DNA of 8,155 nucleotides, from NCBI GenBank assembly GCA_964555735.1, contig CAZKTS010000255.1:1-8155 (forward strand), in the 5' to 3' direction. This DNA comes from CAZKTS01 sp964555735. Its GTDB lineage: Bacteria > Actinomycetota > Acidimicrobiia > IMCC26256 > PALSA-555. Each line of letters opens with the position of its first letter. Position 1 is the first letter of the stretch. Positions 1 to 6,314 of the stretch are shown piece by piece. Made by a program: the position numbers and the translations under genes. Below the pieces are notes generated by a model. That model made no database searches. It saw nothing but the letters and a program-made list of their open reading frames with translations, and was not told the DNA's origin.

Positions 1-1
1 G

Positions 2-1162
2 GCGATGCTCCAGGCCCGCCAGCGGTTCTTCGCCGCCGCGTTCGCGCCGATCCTCAACAACGTGGTGGTCATCTCGATCTTCCTGGTGCTCCCGCAGATC
101 GCGTCTCGGCCGATCACGGTCAACGACGTCGCGAGCGATCCCTTCCTGCTCCTCTTCATCGGCCTCGGCACCACCGCGGGCATCGCCGCCATGGCACTCG
201 CGCTGGTCCCCGCGCTCCGTCGAGCGAAGATCCATCTCCGCTTCCTGCCCGCGTGGCGACACGCGGCGGTGCGCACGATGGTGCGCCTGTCGGGATGGAC
301 GGTCGGGTACGTGATCGCCAACCAGGTCGCCCTGTTCGTCGTCATCATCCTGGCGAACGAGGAACGTGGCGGCGCGTTCATCTATCTCTCCGCCTACGCG
401 TTCTTCCAGCTCCCCCACGGACTGTTCTCGGTGTCGATCACCTCGGCCGTCGCGCCGGAGCTTGCCGCGGCCGGCGCGCGTGCCGATCCCCCGGCACTGC
501 GACACCGGTTCTCGCGCGCGCTGCGGCTGATGCTCACGGTCGTGATCCCGGCCGCGGCCGTCTACGTCGCCCTGGCGCGACCCATCGTCGTCGCACTGCT
601 CCAACGCGGCGCGTTCAGCCCGGCCGACGCCGCGGTCGTCGCGGACACGCTCGTCGGGTTCGCGGTCGGGCTGCCGTTCTTCTCCACCTATCTCTTCGCG
701 CTCCGCGCGTTCTACTCGCTCGAAGACACCCGGACCCCGTTCCTGCTGAACGTCGGAGAGAACGCGGTGAACATCGCCCTCGCCCTGGCGCTCTTCGCGT
801 GGCTCGGCATCCCGGGCCTCGCGTACGCGTTCTCCGGTGCCTACGCGCTGGCGGCCGTCGCGACGCTCGTCGTGCTCAGTCGCCGGATCGGCGGGCTGTC
901 CGGCCGCGGCATCGAGACCTCCGCGGTCCGGGTGCTCCTCATCTCCGCCGCCGCCGGGGCCGTGGCCTGGTTGGCGGCCGACCTCATCGGCTGGGCCACG
1001 CCCGCCGAGGCGATCGCTTCGGTGGTGGTGGGTCTGGCCGCCGCGGGAGCCGTCACCATCGGGGGCCTGGCCGTGCTGCGGGTCGAGGAGTTCACCGAGC
1101 TCACTGCCCTGGTGAGGGCCCGGCGTCGACGCCGCGCCGCCGCCGCCGACGTGGAACGATGA
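2..1162 (+). CDS. murJ: Lipid II flippase MurJ (MviN family), 5'-truncated by window edge
   Basis: This is the C-terminal part (about 386 residues) of an integral membrane protein of the MurJ/MviN family, which flips the peptidoglycan precursor lipid II across the cytoplasmic membrane. The reading frame is open to the left edge, and the first residues resemble an internal MurJ segment (LQARQRFF, then APILNN), so the true start lies outside the window. Full-length family members have about 500-550 residues and 14 TM helices; roughly ten hydrophobic helices are visible here. Family-like motifs include LLQRGAF near residue 198 and the loop YSLEDTRTPF near residue 238 of the visible part. The protein ends in a short Arg-rich cytoplasmic tail (VRARRRRRAAAADVER). 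It has no fused pseudokinase domain, unlike mycobacterial MviN. The degV start lies 4 nt beyond the stop, so the two genes are probably co-transcribed. The family call is firm; the exact function is inferred from the family. Confidence 0.93.
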   Translation, partial: AMLQARQRFFAAAFAPILNNVVVISIFLVLPQIASRPITVNDVASDPFLLLFIGLGTTAGIAAMALALVPALRRAKIHLRFLPAWRHAAVRTMVRLSGWTVGYVIANQVALFVVIILANEERGGAFIYLSAYAFFQLPHGLFSVSITSAVAPELAAAGARADPPALRHRFSRALRLMLTVVIPAAAVYVALARPIVVALLQRGAFSPADAAVVADTLVGFAVGLPFFSTYLFALRAFYSLEDTRTPFLLNVGENAVNIALALALFAWLGIPGLAYAFSGAYALAAVATLVVLSRRIGGLSGRGIETSAVRVLLISAAAGAVAWLAADLIGWATPAEAIASVVVGLAAAGAVTIGGLAVLRVEEFTELTALVRARRRRRAAAADVER

Positions 1163-1166
1163 CGCC

Positions 1167-2003
1167 ATGCCGGTACGGGTGGTCACGGACAGTGCGTGCG
1201 ATCTTCCGCAGGAGCTCGTCGACGAGCTCGGCATCGAGATCGTCCCCCTCACGATCCGCTTCGGGAACGAGGAGTTCGTCGACCGCGTCGAGCTCAGCAC
1301 CGACGCGTTCTGGGAGCGCCTGCGGGCGTCCGACGTCCTGCCGGAGACGGCCGCGCCGTCGGCGGGCGCGTTCGAGGCGTGCTTCCGCCGGCTCGCCGAC
1401 GACGGTGCCACCGGCATCCTCTGCGTGAACCTCTCCTCGCGGCTCTCGGCGACGATGCAGGCCGCGCAGGTCGCGGCGGGGTCGCTCGGTGCCGACTGCC
1501 CGGTCCGCGTGGTCGACTCGCTGACGTGCTCGATGGGGCTCGGCGCGCTCGGTCTCACGGCAGCACGGATGGCCGCCGCCGGCGACGACCTCGACACGAT
1601 CACCAAGGAGGTCGAGGACCGGCGCGACCGCACGCAGCTCTACGGCACGCTCGACACGCTCGAGTTCCTGAAGAAGGGCGGCCGCATCGGCAACGCCCGC
1701 GCGCTGCTCGGATCGATGCTCTCGATCAAGCCGGTCGTCGAGGTGCGCGACGGGGTGGTCGAGGAGGCCGGCAAGGTCCGGACGCGCTCGAAGGCGCTCC
1801 GGGCGATCGCCGACAAGGTGCGCGCCCAACCCATCGACTCGCTCGCCGTGCTCCACGGCCAGGCCGAGGACCTCGATGAGTTCCTGGCGCTGATCGAAGA
1901 TGTCGAGCTCGACGAGGAGATCGTCGTCGGCGTCGTGGGCCCGGTGATCGGCACCCACGCCGGTCCGGGCGTCCTCGGCGTCACCTTCCAAGTCTCCCGC
2001 TGA
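1167..2003 (+). CDS. DegV family protein (fatty-acid-binding, FakB-like)
   Basis: This 278-residue protein has the usual DegV length (about 280). It carries the N-terminal signature VTDSACDLP (6-14), a central LSSRLSATMQ (89-98), the conserved LEFLKKGGRIG (165-175) and the C-terminal IGTHAGPGVLGV (261-272). DegV/FakB proteins bind a fatty acid and present its carboxylate to a FakA kinase, giving acyl phosphate for phospholipid synthesis; no FakA is present in this window. The ATG lies 4 nt after the murJ stop and puts the signature at the very N terminus as expected, although no strong Shine-Dalgarno is visible. Translational coupling to murJ is likely. The protein is cytoplasmic, with no signal peptide or TM segment. 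The family is certain, but the ligand and partner are unknown. A degV gene between the flippase and the kinase is not part of the mycobacterial arrangement. Confidence 0.93.
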   Translation: MPVRVVTDSACDLPQELVDELGIEIVPLTIRFGNEEFVDRVELSTDAFWERLRASDVLPETAAPSAGAFEACFRRLADDGATGILCVNLSSRLSATMQAAQVAAGSLGADCPVRVVDSLTCSMGLGALGLTAARMAAAGDDLDTITKEVEDRRDRTQLYGTLDTLEFLKKGGRIGNARALLGSMLSIKPVVEVRDGVVEEAGKVRTRSKALRAIADKVRAQPIDSLAVLHGQAEDLDEFLALIEDVELDEEIVVGVVGPVIGTHAGPGVLGVTFQVSR

Positions 2004-2022
2004 GCGAGCACGACCCGGCGAA

Positions 2023-2051
2023 CGGGCCTGCACGCGGCGAGGTGCGGCCCG
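2023..2051 (+). promoter_or_regulatory. Intergenic stem-loop between degV and the kinase gene
   Basis: CGGGCC (2023-2028) pairs with GGCCCG (2046-2051). After one bulged T (2029), GCAC (2030-2033) pairs with GTGC (2042-2045), leaving an 8-nt loop. No T-tract follows, so it is not a canonical intrinsic terminator. It lies where the -35 region of the kinase promoter would fall, and could attenuate read-through from murJ-degV or serve as a binding site. Self-complementarity is common at this GC content, so its function is uncertain. Confidence 0.35.
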
Positions 2052-2056
2052 ACCGG

Positions 2057-2062
2057 TAGCGT
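2057..2062 (+). promoter_or_regulatory. -10 box of a probable leaderless promoter for the kinase gene
   Basis: TAGCGT fits the actinobacterial TANNNT -10 consensus. Its last T lies 7 nt before the G of the GTG start at 2069, the spacing expected if transcription begins at the start codon. No Shine-Dalgarno precedes that GTG, which agrees with a leaderless message. The TAG of this box is also the in-frame stop that rules out a longer N terminus. No clear -35 hexamer is visible. Confidence 0.45.
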
Positions 2063-2068
2063 GCCCAC

Positions 2069-3643
2069 GTGGCAGAGCCCGCAGCCCCAGGGCGCGTCCT
2101 GGGCGGCCGCTACCGCCTCGTCGAGCCGCTCGCCCGCGGCGGCATGGCGACGGTGTGGATCGCCGAAGACACCCTGCTCGCTCGCCGCGTCGCGGTGAAG
2201 ACGGTCCACCCCGAGCTGGCCGTCGACGAAGGGCTGCGCGAGCGCTTCCGGGCGGAGGCCATCTCGGCCGCGAGCGTCTCGCACCCCGGCATCGTCGCCA
2301 CCTACGACACCGGCGACGACGGCGGCGTGGCCTACATCGTCATGGAGCTGGTGGACGGGCCGACCGTCCGCCAGCTGCTCGACGAGCGCCACCGGCTCCC
2401 GGCGGTCGACGCGGTCCGGATCGCCCGCGGCGTGGCCCTCGCGCTCGACCAGGCCCACCGCGGGGGCATCGTCCACCGCGACATCAAGCCGGCGAACGTC
2501 CTCGTCCCCGACGACGCGCCGGTGAAGGTCACCGACTTCGGCATCGCCAAGGCGGAGTCGGCGAGCGACCTCACCGGCACCGGCCGGATCATCGGCACCG
2601 CGCGGTACCTCGCCCCGGAGCAGGTGCGCGGCGAGCGGGCCGAGCCCCGCTCGGACGTGTACGCGGTGGGGCTGCTGCTCCACGAGATGCTGGCGGGCAC
2701 GGTGCCGTTCCACGGCGACACCGAGATGGCGTGCGCGCTCGCCCGGCTCAGCGTGCCGCCCGACCCGCTCCCCGACGACGTCCCGCCCGGGCTGGCCGCG
2801 ATCGTCCAGCGGTGCCTCGCGCTCGACCCCGCCGACCGGTACCCCAACGCGCATGCCCTGGCCGACGCGCTCGATGCGGTGATCGAGTCCGACGACCTCC
2901 CGCTCACGCTCCCACCCCCGCCACCCGCGGCGCGACCCGCAGCACCGCCACCGCCGCCCCCTCGGACCGGCACCACCGGGACCCAGGCCGCGACCGTCGT
3001 CGCCGCGGCCGCGCCGGCCACCGCAACCTCCCCGGTGCCCGCGCGCAGCGCCCGACCGGCCCGCCGCAAGCGCACGCCGGCGTGGCCGTTCGCGCTCCTC
3101 GGCGCATCGCTCCTCGTCATCGGCGCGGTCGGCGGCTACCTCCTCGTGGGTGGCCACTCGCTCGACGACCTGCTCGGCCGTTCCTCCTCGTCCGCCGACG
3201 GGACCCAGGACCAGGCCGCCGCGCCCCGGATCGTCTCGGTCGCGGACTTCGATCCCGAGGGCGACGGCAGCGAGCACGGCGAGGAGGTCGCCAACGCGGT
3301 CGACGGCGACCCCGGCACCGCGTGGCGCACCGAGACCTACCGCTCGACCGACCTCGGTGGGAAGCCCGGCGTCGGCATCGTGCTGAACCTCGCCGAGGGC
3401 GCCGACGTCTCGTCGGTCGTCGTCGACACCGGCGAGGAGGGCTGGTCCGGCCAGATCTACGTCGCGGCGACGCCCGGCGCCGCGCTCGCCGACTGGGGAT
3501 CGCCGGCCGCCGAGGGCGACGGGCTCGGCGCCAGCACGACGTTCACCCTCGATCCCGCCCGCTCCGGCACTGCGGTCCTGCTGTGGATCACCCACCTCCC
3601 CGAGGGTGGGCGCCTGTCGGTGCGCGAGGTCGGCGTTGCCTGA
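2069..3643 (+). CDS. Transmembrane Ser/Thr protein kinase with extracytoplasmic discoidin-like domain
   Basis: This 524-residue protein starts at GTG 2069; an in-frame TAG at 2057 excludes an upstream start. Residues 14-272 form a Hanks-type kinase with all the catalytic elements visible: a Gly-rich loop (21-29), VAVK with Lys44, a helix-C Glu near 63, HRDIKPAN (136-143), DFG (156-158), possible activation-loop Thr169/171/177, and APE (182-184). A Pro/Ala-rich linker (about 280-338) leads to one TM helix (339-361). Outside the membrane lies a discoidin-like beta domain (about 386-524) with the motifs FDPEGDGSEHGEE and AVDGDPGTAWRTE. No PASTA repeats are present. The ectodomain resembles the C-terminal extracellular domain of mycobacterial MviN and probably binds a cell-wall glycan or ligand. 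Its position beside murJ, sigM-like and cwlM-like genes suggests it phosphorylates cell-wall regulators, but the substrates are inferred. The sigma gene follows and probably overlaps its stop. Confidence 0.93.
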   Translation: MAEPAAPGRVLGGRYRLVEPLARGGMATVWIAEDTLLARRVAVKTVHPELAVDEGLRERFRAEAISAASVSHPGIVATYDTGDDGGVAYIVMELVDGPTVRQLLDERHRLPAVDAVRIARGVALALDQAHRGGIVHRDIKPANVLVPDDAPVKVTDFGIAKAESASDLTGTGRIIGTARYLAPEQVRGERAEPRSDVYAVGLLLHEMLAGTVPFHGDTEMACALARLSVPPDPLPDDVPPGLAAIVQRCLALDPADRYPNAHALADALDAVIESDDLPLTLPPPPPAARPAAPPPPPPRTGTTGTQAATVVAAAAPATATSPVPARSARPARRKRTPAWPFALLGASLLVIGAVGGYLLVGGHSLDDLLGRSSSSADGTQDQAAAPRIVSVADFDPEGDGSEHGEEVANAVDGDPGTAWRTETYRSTDLGGKPGVGIVLNLAEGADVSSVVVDTGEEGWSGQIYVAATPGAALADWGSPAAEGDGLGASTTFTLDPARSGTAVLLWITHLPEGGRLSVREVGVA

Positions 3644-4256
3644 CCCGGCCGGCGCCCCGCCGGTCCCGCCGCGGGCCCTCGACCGACCGACGGGCGTGGA
3701 CGACGACGACCGCACCCTCGCCGCTGCGGCGGCGGCCGGCGACCGCCGGGCGCTCGAGCTCCTCCTCGACCGTCACGCCGATCGGATCCACGCGATCTGC
3801 CGTCGGGTCACCGGCCATCCCGACGACGCCCTCGACGCGACCCAGGAGGCCCTCATCGCGGTCGCCCGCGGGATCCACCGCTTCGACGGCCGCGCCGCGT
3901 TCACGACCTGGCTGGACCGGGTGGCCACGAACGCGGCCCTCGACGAGGTCCGCCGGCGCGGCCGGCGCCCCCGCCCGGTCGACGAGCTCCCCGAGCCCGC
4001 CGGCGCCGGCTCCTCGATGGAGGATCGGGTCGGCGCCGCGCTCGACGTCGACGCCGCGCTGGCGACGCTGCCGGACGAGTTCCGGGTCGCCGTGGTGCTC
4101 CGCGACCTCTGCGACCTCGACTACGCCGAGATCGCCGCCGTGCTCGGGATCCCGCCCGGGACGGTGCGGTCGCGCATCGCCCGGGGCCGCGCGGCGTTGG
4201 CGGGAGCGCTCGGGAACCCCGATGCCGGTCCGGCACGTCCAAGTGAGCAGCCATGA
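3636..4256 (+). CDS. sigM: ECF-type RNA polymerase sigma factor (SigM-like)
   Basis: The protein is about 206 residues from TTG 3636, an ordinary length for an ECF sigma factor. Region 2 spans about 41-108, with DDALDATQEALIAVARGIHRF followed by AAFTTWLDRVATNAALDEVRRR split over the -10-recognition part. Region 4 spans about 136-190, with the helix-turn-helix core YAEIAAVLGIPPGTVRSR. An acidic linker separates them. The TTG is chosen because GAGG (3626-3629) lies 6 nt upstream and it overlaps the kinase stop by 8 nt, favouring coupling. GTG 3696 (giving MDDDDRTLAAA) is a serious alternative, closer to typical SigM N termini but without a clear ribosome binding site. The stop overlaps the next gene by ATGA. 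The symbol rests mainly on the mviN-sigM-trxB-trxA context; other ECF subgroups cannot be excluded. It would direct RNA polymerase to stress or cell-envelope promoters once released from its anti-sigma factor. Confidence 0.88.
   Translation: MPDPAGAPPVPPRALDRPTGVDDDDRTLAAAAAAGDRRALELLLDRHADRIHAICRRVTGHPDDALDATQEALIAVARGIHRFDGRAAFTTWLDRVATNAALDEVRRRGRRPRPVDELPEPAGAGSSMEDRVGAALDVDAALATLPDEFRVAVVLRDLCDLDYAEIAAVLGIPPGTVRSRIARGRAALAGALGNPDAGPARPSEQP
4213..4239 (+). promoter_or_regulatory. Possible ECF-sigma promoter inside the sigma gene
   Basis: GGAAC (4213-4217, within GGGAACC) and CGTC (4236-4239) are 18 nt apart. This resembles the GGAAC / CGTC promoter pattern of many actinobacterial ECF sigma factors. 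The predicted start, near 4246, would fall just before the anti-sigma ATG at 4253. The motif lies inside coding sequence of a GC-rich gene, so chance is a real possibility. Confidence 0.3.
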
Positions 4257-4900
4257 CCGACGAGCCCACCGCCCCGGACGACGCCCGTGACGAGCGGGTG
4301 GCCGAGCTGCTCGCGGTCCCGCCGCTCGACGACGTCACCCGCCGGCGGCTCGTCCGCGACGCCCTCGCCGCCACCGAGGACGGCCCGGCCCCGCCCCGCT
4401 CCCGGAGCCGGCTCGCGGTCGCGGTCCCGGTCGCGGCGGCGATCCTCGTCGGGCTCGTCGTCGGAGCCGTGGTCGTGCAGCGGCCGTCCGACGACCCACC
4501 GACCGCGGCGCAGCCGGCATCGAGCGCGCCGGCACCCCAGGGCGACGGCGAGCGCGCGGCCGAGGCCGACGACGGCGCGCCCGCGGTTGCGCAGTCACCG
4601 TCGGTCGCTCCGGCGTCGCTCGGCAACCTCGGCATCGTCGACGACGACGACGACCTGCGGATCGCGGTCTCGCTCGCCGAAGGTCAGACGGCCGGACCCG
4701 AAGCAGCGACCGCGGCCGAGGCGGCCTGCGCGTCCACCGACCCGGCCGGCCTCGGTCTGGTCGCCGTGACCGCCCTCGGCACCGGGCTGCACGACGATGC
4801 GCCGGTCGTCGTCCTCGTGGGGACCGACGCCGAAGGTCGGCGCCGGGCCATCGCGCTCGGCGCCTCGTGCACGCCGGTGCTCCAGACCCTGCTCGACTGA
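4253..4900 (+). CDS. Single-pass membrane protein, probable anti-sigma factor
   Basis: This 215-residue protein has an N-terminal cytoplasmic segment of about 52 residues (DERVAELLAVPPLDDVTRRR, 13-32), one TM helix (about 54-76, rich in Ala/Val/Leu) and an extracytoplasmic part. That part consists of a Pro/Ala-rich linker (77-122) and a small folded region with an Asp run (130-134) and two cysteines, Cys159 and Cys206. The ATG overlaps the sigma stop as ATGA, the usual coupling of a sigma factor to its anti-sigma, and the topology (cytoplasmic N terminus, single TM) fits. No zinc-binding HxxxCxxC anti-sigma motif is present and overall similarity is not recognisable, so the role is inferred from position and topology. 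It occupies the place of Rv3912 (rsmA) in M. tuberculosis. The two outside cysteines could form a disulfide, notable beside the thioredoxin genes but unproven. Confidence 0.75.
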   Translation: MTDEPTAPDDARDERVAELLAVPPLDDVTRRRLVRDALAATEDGPAPPRSRSRLAVAVPVAAAILVGLVVGAVVVQRPSDDPPTAAQPASSAPAPQGDGERAAEADDGAPAVAQSPSVAPASLGNLGIVDDDDDLRIAVSLAEGQTAGPEAATAAEAACASTDPAGLGLVAVTALGTGLHDDAPVVVLVGTDAEGRRRAIALGASCTPVLQTLLD

Positions 4901-4925
4901 TCCCGGCCGGGGCCTCGGGGCAGAG

Positions 4926-4944
4926 CCGGGGGTACGCTCCCCGG
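4926..4944 (+). promoter_or_regulatory. Promoter of the small membrane gene, with -10 box inside an inverted repeat
   Basis: The -10-like hexamer TACGCT (4933-4938) fits TANNNT and lies 9 nt before the ATG at 4948. A start near A4945 would give an almost leaderless message. The hexamer sits in the 7-nt loop between perfect arms CCGGGG (4926-4931) and CCCCGG (4939-4944). The repeat could be an operator or a chance product of GC-rich DNA. No -35 consensus is evident. This promoter would also serve trxB, whose start is 5 nt after the membrane gene. Confidence 0.4.
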
Positions 4945-4947
4945 ACC

Positions 4948-5289
4948 ATGACGGCCCCCGACTGGACGACGCAGGCTGCCGACGCCATCGAGCGCGCGGT
5001 CTCGGTCGTGCGCGACAAGACGGTGGTGCCCGCGCAGCGGGCCACCAAGGCCGTGGTCTTCGGGCTGCTCGCCGCGTTCTTCGTCGGCACCGCGCTGGTG
5101 GTGCTCACCATCGGTGCCTTCCGGGGCTTGGTGATCCTCACCGGTGAGGTCTGGATCGCCTACCTCGTCTGCGGAGGAATCTTGGTGCTCGGTGGCGGGT
5201 TCTGCTGGAAGCTCCGCCTGCGTCCCCCGAGCGACGAGGACGACGACTGGGGCGAGACCGGAACGTCCGGGAAGAAGGGGAAGCGGTAG
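4948..5289 (+). CDS. Small two-TM membrane protein of unknown function (holin-X-like layout)
   Basis: This 113-residue protein starts at ATG 4948. The frame is open further upstream to an ATG at 4867, but that would run into the end of the anti-sigma gene and past the -10 box, so the shorter form is preferred. The N terminus is an amphipathic, probably cytoplasmic helix (AADAIERAVSVVRDKTVVPA, 10-29). Two TM helices follow (about 35-57 and 69-87) with a short outside loop. The C-terminal tail is charged, acidic at 95-101 and ending in GKKGKR. The size and two-helix plan recall actinobacterial Holin-X / phage-holin-like small membrane proteins, but no diagnostic motif is visible, so no function is assigned. 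The trxB start is 5 nt after its stop, implying co-transcription with the thioredoxin system. I do not recall an equivalent gene in the mycobacterial block. Confidence 0.8.
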   Translation: MTAPDWTTQAADAIERAVSVVRDKTVVPAQRATKAVVFGLLAAFFVGTALVVLTIGAFRGLVILTGEVWIAYLVCGGILVLGGGFCWKLRLRPPSDEDDDWGETGTSGKKGKR

Positions 5290-5294
5290 CCAGG

Positions 5295-6227
5295 ATGGCC
5301 GAGACCAAGAAGCTCGTGATCATCGGTTCGGGCCCCGCCGGGCTCACGGCGGCGGTCTACGCGGCGCGCGCGCTGCTGGAGCCGGTGGTGATCGAGGGCA
5401 TCGCCGCCGGCGGGCAGTTGATGCTCACCACCGACGTCGAGAACTTCCCCGGGTTCCCCGACGGCATCCTGGGCCCGGAGCTCATGACCAAGTTCCGTGA
5501 GCAGGCCGCCCGCTTCGGGACCGAGTTCGTCACCGCCGACGTCGACAAGGTCGACTTCTCGTCCTCGCCCTTCGGCATCTGGGTGGGCGGCACCGAGTAC
5601 CGCGCCGAGTCGGTCATCGTCACCACCGGCGCCAGCGCCCGGATGCTCGGCCTCGAGTCCGAGCAGCGGCTGCTCGCCCACGGCGTCTCCACCTGCGCCA
5701 CGTGCGACGGCTTCTTCTTCCGCGACAAGCCGATCGCAGTCGTCGGTGGCGGCGACTCCGCGGTGGAGGAAGCCCTCTTCCTCACCAAGTTCGCGACCAA
5801 GGTGACCCTCATCCACCGCCGCGACGAGCTGCGGGCGTCGAAGATCATGGCCGAGCGCGCCCTCGCCGAGGACAAGATCGAGTTCGCGTGGAACAGCGAG
5901 GTCGAGGAGGTCCTCGGCCAGGATCGGGTCGAAGGGGTCCGGCTGCGTGACACCGTGACCGGCGAGACCCGCACGCTCGAGCTCGACGGTCTCTTCGTCG
6001 CCATCGGCCACGACCCCAACACCAGCCTGATCGCCGGCCAGATCGACCTCGACGAGAACGGCTACGTCCTCACCGAGGCCAACTCGACGCGCACCTCGGT
6101 GGAGGGGGTCTTCGCGGCGGGCGACGTGCAGGACCACGTCTTCCGCCAGGCGATCACCGCGGCGGGCACCGGCTGCATGGCCGCGATCGAGGCCGAGCGC
6201 TGGCTGGCCGCCCGCGCCCACGGCTGA
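5295..6227 (+). CDS. trxB: Thioredoxin-disulfide reductase
   Basis: This 310-residue flavoprotein has standard bacterial TrxB length. It transfers electrons from NADPH through FAD and a redox-active cysteine pair to thioredoxin in the cytoplasm. Visible elements are the FAD-binding GSGPAG (11-16), AAGGQLMLTTDVENFPGFP (38-55, FAD contact), the active-site CATC (134-137), the NADPH-binding GGGDSA (151-156), HRRDELRAS (174-182; the HRR triplet fits the NADPH-binding motif), and the second FAD motif AGDVQD (275-280). All key residues are intact. The ATG at 5295 is the only start that keeps the complete FAD fold. Its immediate Shine-Dalgarno is weak: a purine-rich AAGGGGAAG lies about 12 nt away, inside the preceding gene, so coupling to the small membrane gene is likely. 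It pairs functionally with trxA downstream. Confidence 0.97.
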   Translation: MAETKKLVIIGSGPAGLTAAVYAARALLEPVVIEGIAAGGQLMLTTDVENFPGFPDGILGPELMTKFREQAARFGTEFVTADVDKVDFSSSPFGIWVGGTEYRAESVIVTTGASARMLGLESEQRLLAHGVSTCATCDGFFFRDKPIAVVGGGDSAVEEALFLTKFATKVTLIHRRDELRASKIMAERALAEDKIEFAWNSEVEEVLGQDRVEGVRLRDTVTGETRTLELDGLFVAIGHDPNTSLIAGQIDLDENGYVLTEANSTRTSVEGVFAAGDVQDHVFRQAITAAGTGCMAAIEAERWLAARAHG

Positions 6228-6273
6228 CGCGCCGCGGAATCTCGCGCCCCCGGGAGCGGTTGCACCCACCACC

Positions 6274-6279
6274 TACACT
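6274..6279 (+). promoter_or_regulatory. -10 box of a trxA promoter
   Basis: TACACT fits TANNNT and lies in the 105-nt trxB-trxA gap. A start near 6286 would give a leader of about 47 nt before the GTG at 6333. The ATG at 6282 would then lie upstream of the transcript, which argues against it as the trxA start. No convincing -35 hexamer is seen at 16-18 nt spacing. Confidence 0.45.
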
Positions 6280-6294
6280 CGATGAGCCCCACGA

Positions 6295-6314
6295 AGGTCC
6301 CCGACCGGGGACTT
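6295..6314 (+). promoter_or_regulatory. Stem-loop in the trxA leader
   Basis: GTCCCC (6297-6302) and GGGGAC (6307-6312) form a perfect 6-bp stem with a GACC tetraloop. It extends by a G-U and an A-U pair to 6295-6314. It ends 3 nt before the AAAGGA ribosome binding site (6318-6323). A weaker alternative pairing of GTCC (6297-6300) with GGAC (6321-6324) would cover that site. No T-tract follows, so a terminator is unlikely; an effect on translation or RNA stability is possible. Confidence 0.4.

Noticed and set aside
1640..3715. 691-codon open frame on the minus strand across degV, the kinase gene and the sigma start
   Set aside because: It is antisense to convincing degV, kinase and sigma genes, with Arg/Gly/Asp-rich low-complexity composition and no recognisable domain. 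High GC content keeps such frames open.
2155..4290. 711-codon plus-strand open frame overlapping the kinase and sigma genes
   Set aside because: Its translation is Arg/Pro-rich without domains and is out of frame with the recognised kinase and sigma proteins; it is a GC-rich shadow frame.
4639..4655. GAC triplet run that looks like a microsatellite
   Set aside because: It simply encodes the Asp run (about 130-134) of the anti-sigma-like protein and is too short to call a repeat element.
4902..4911. 10-bp perfect palindrome CCCGGCCGGG after the anti-sigma stop
   Set aside because: It has no loop for an RNA hairpin and no T-tract. It is composed only of G and C and likely arises by chance; it could be revisited only if conserved.
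4867..4947. ATG 4867 as the start of the two-TM membrane protein
   Set aside because: It lies inside the anti-sigma gene and upstream of the likely promoter, and the extra segment is Pro/Gly/Ala-rich without structure. ATG 4948 gives a sensible amphipathic N terminus.
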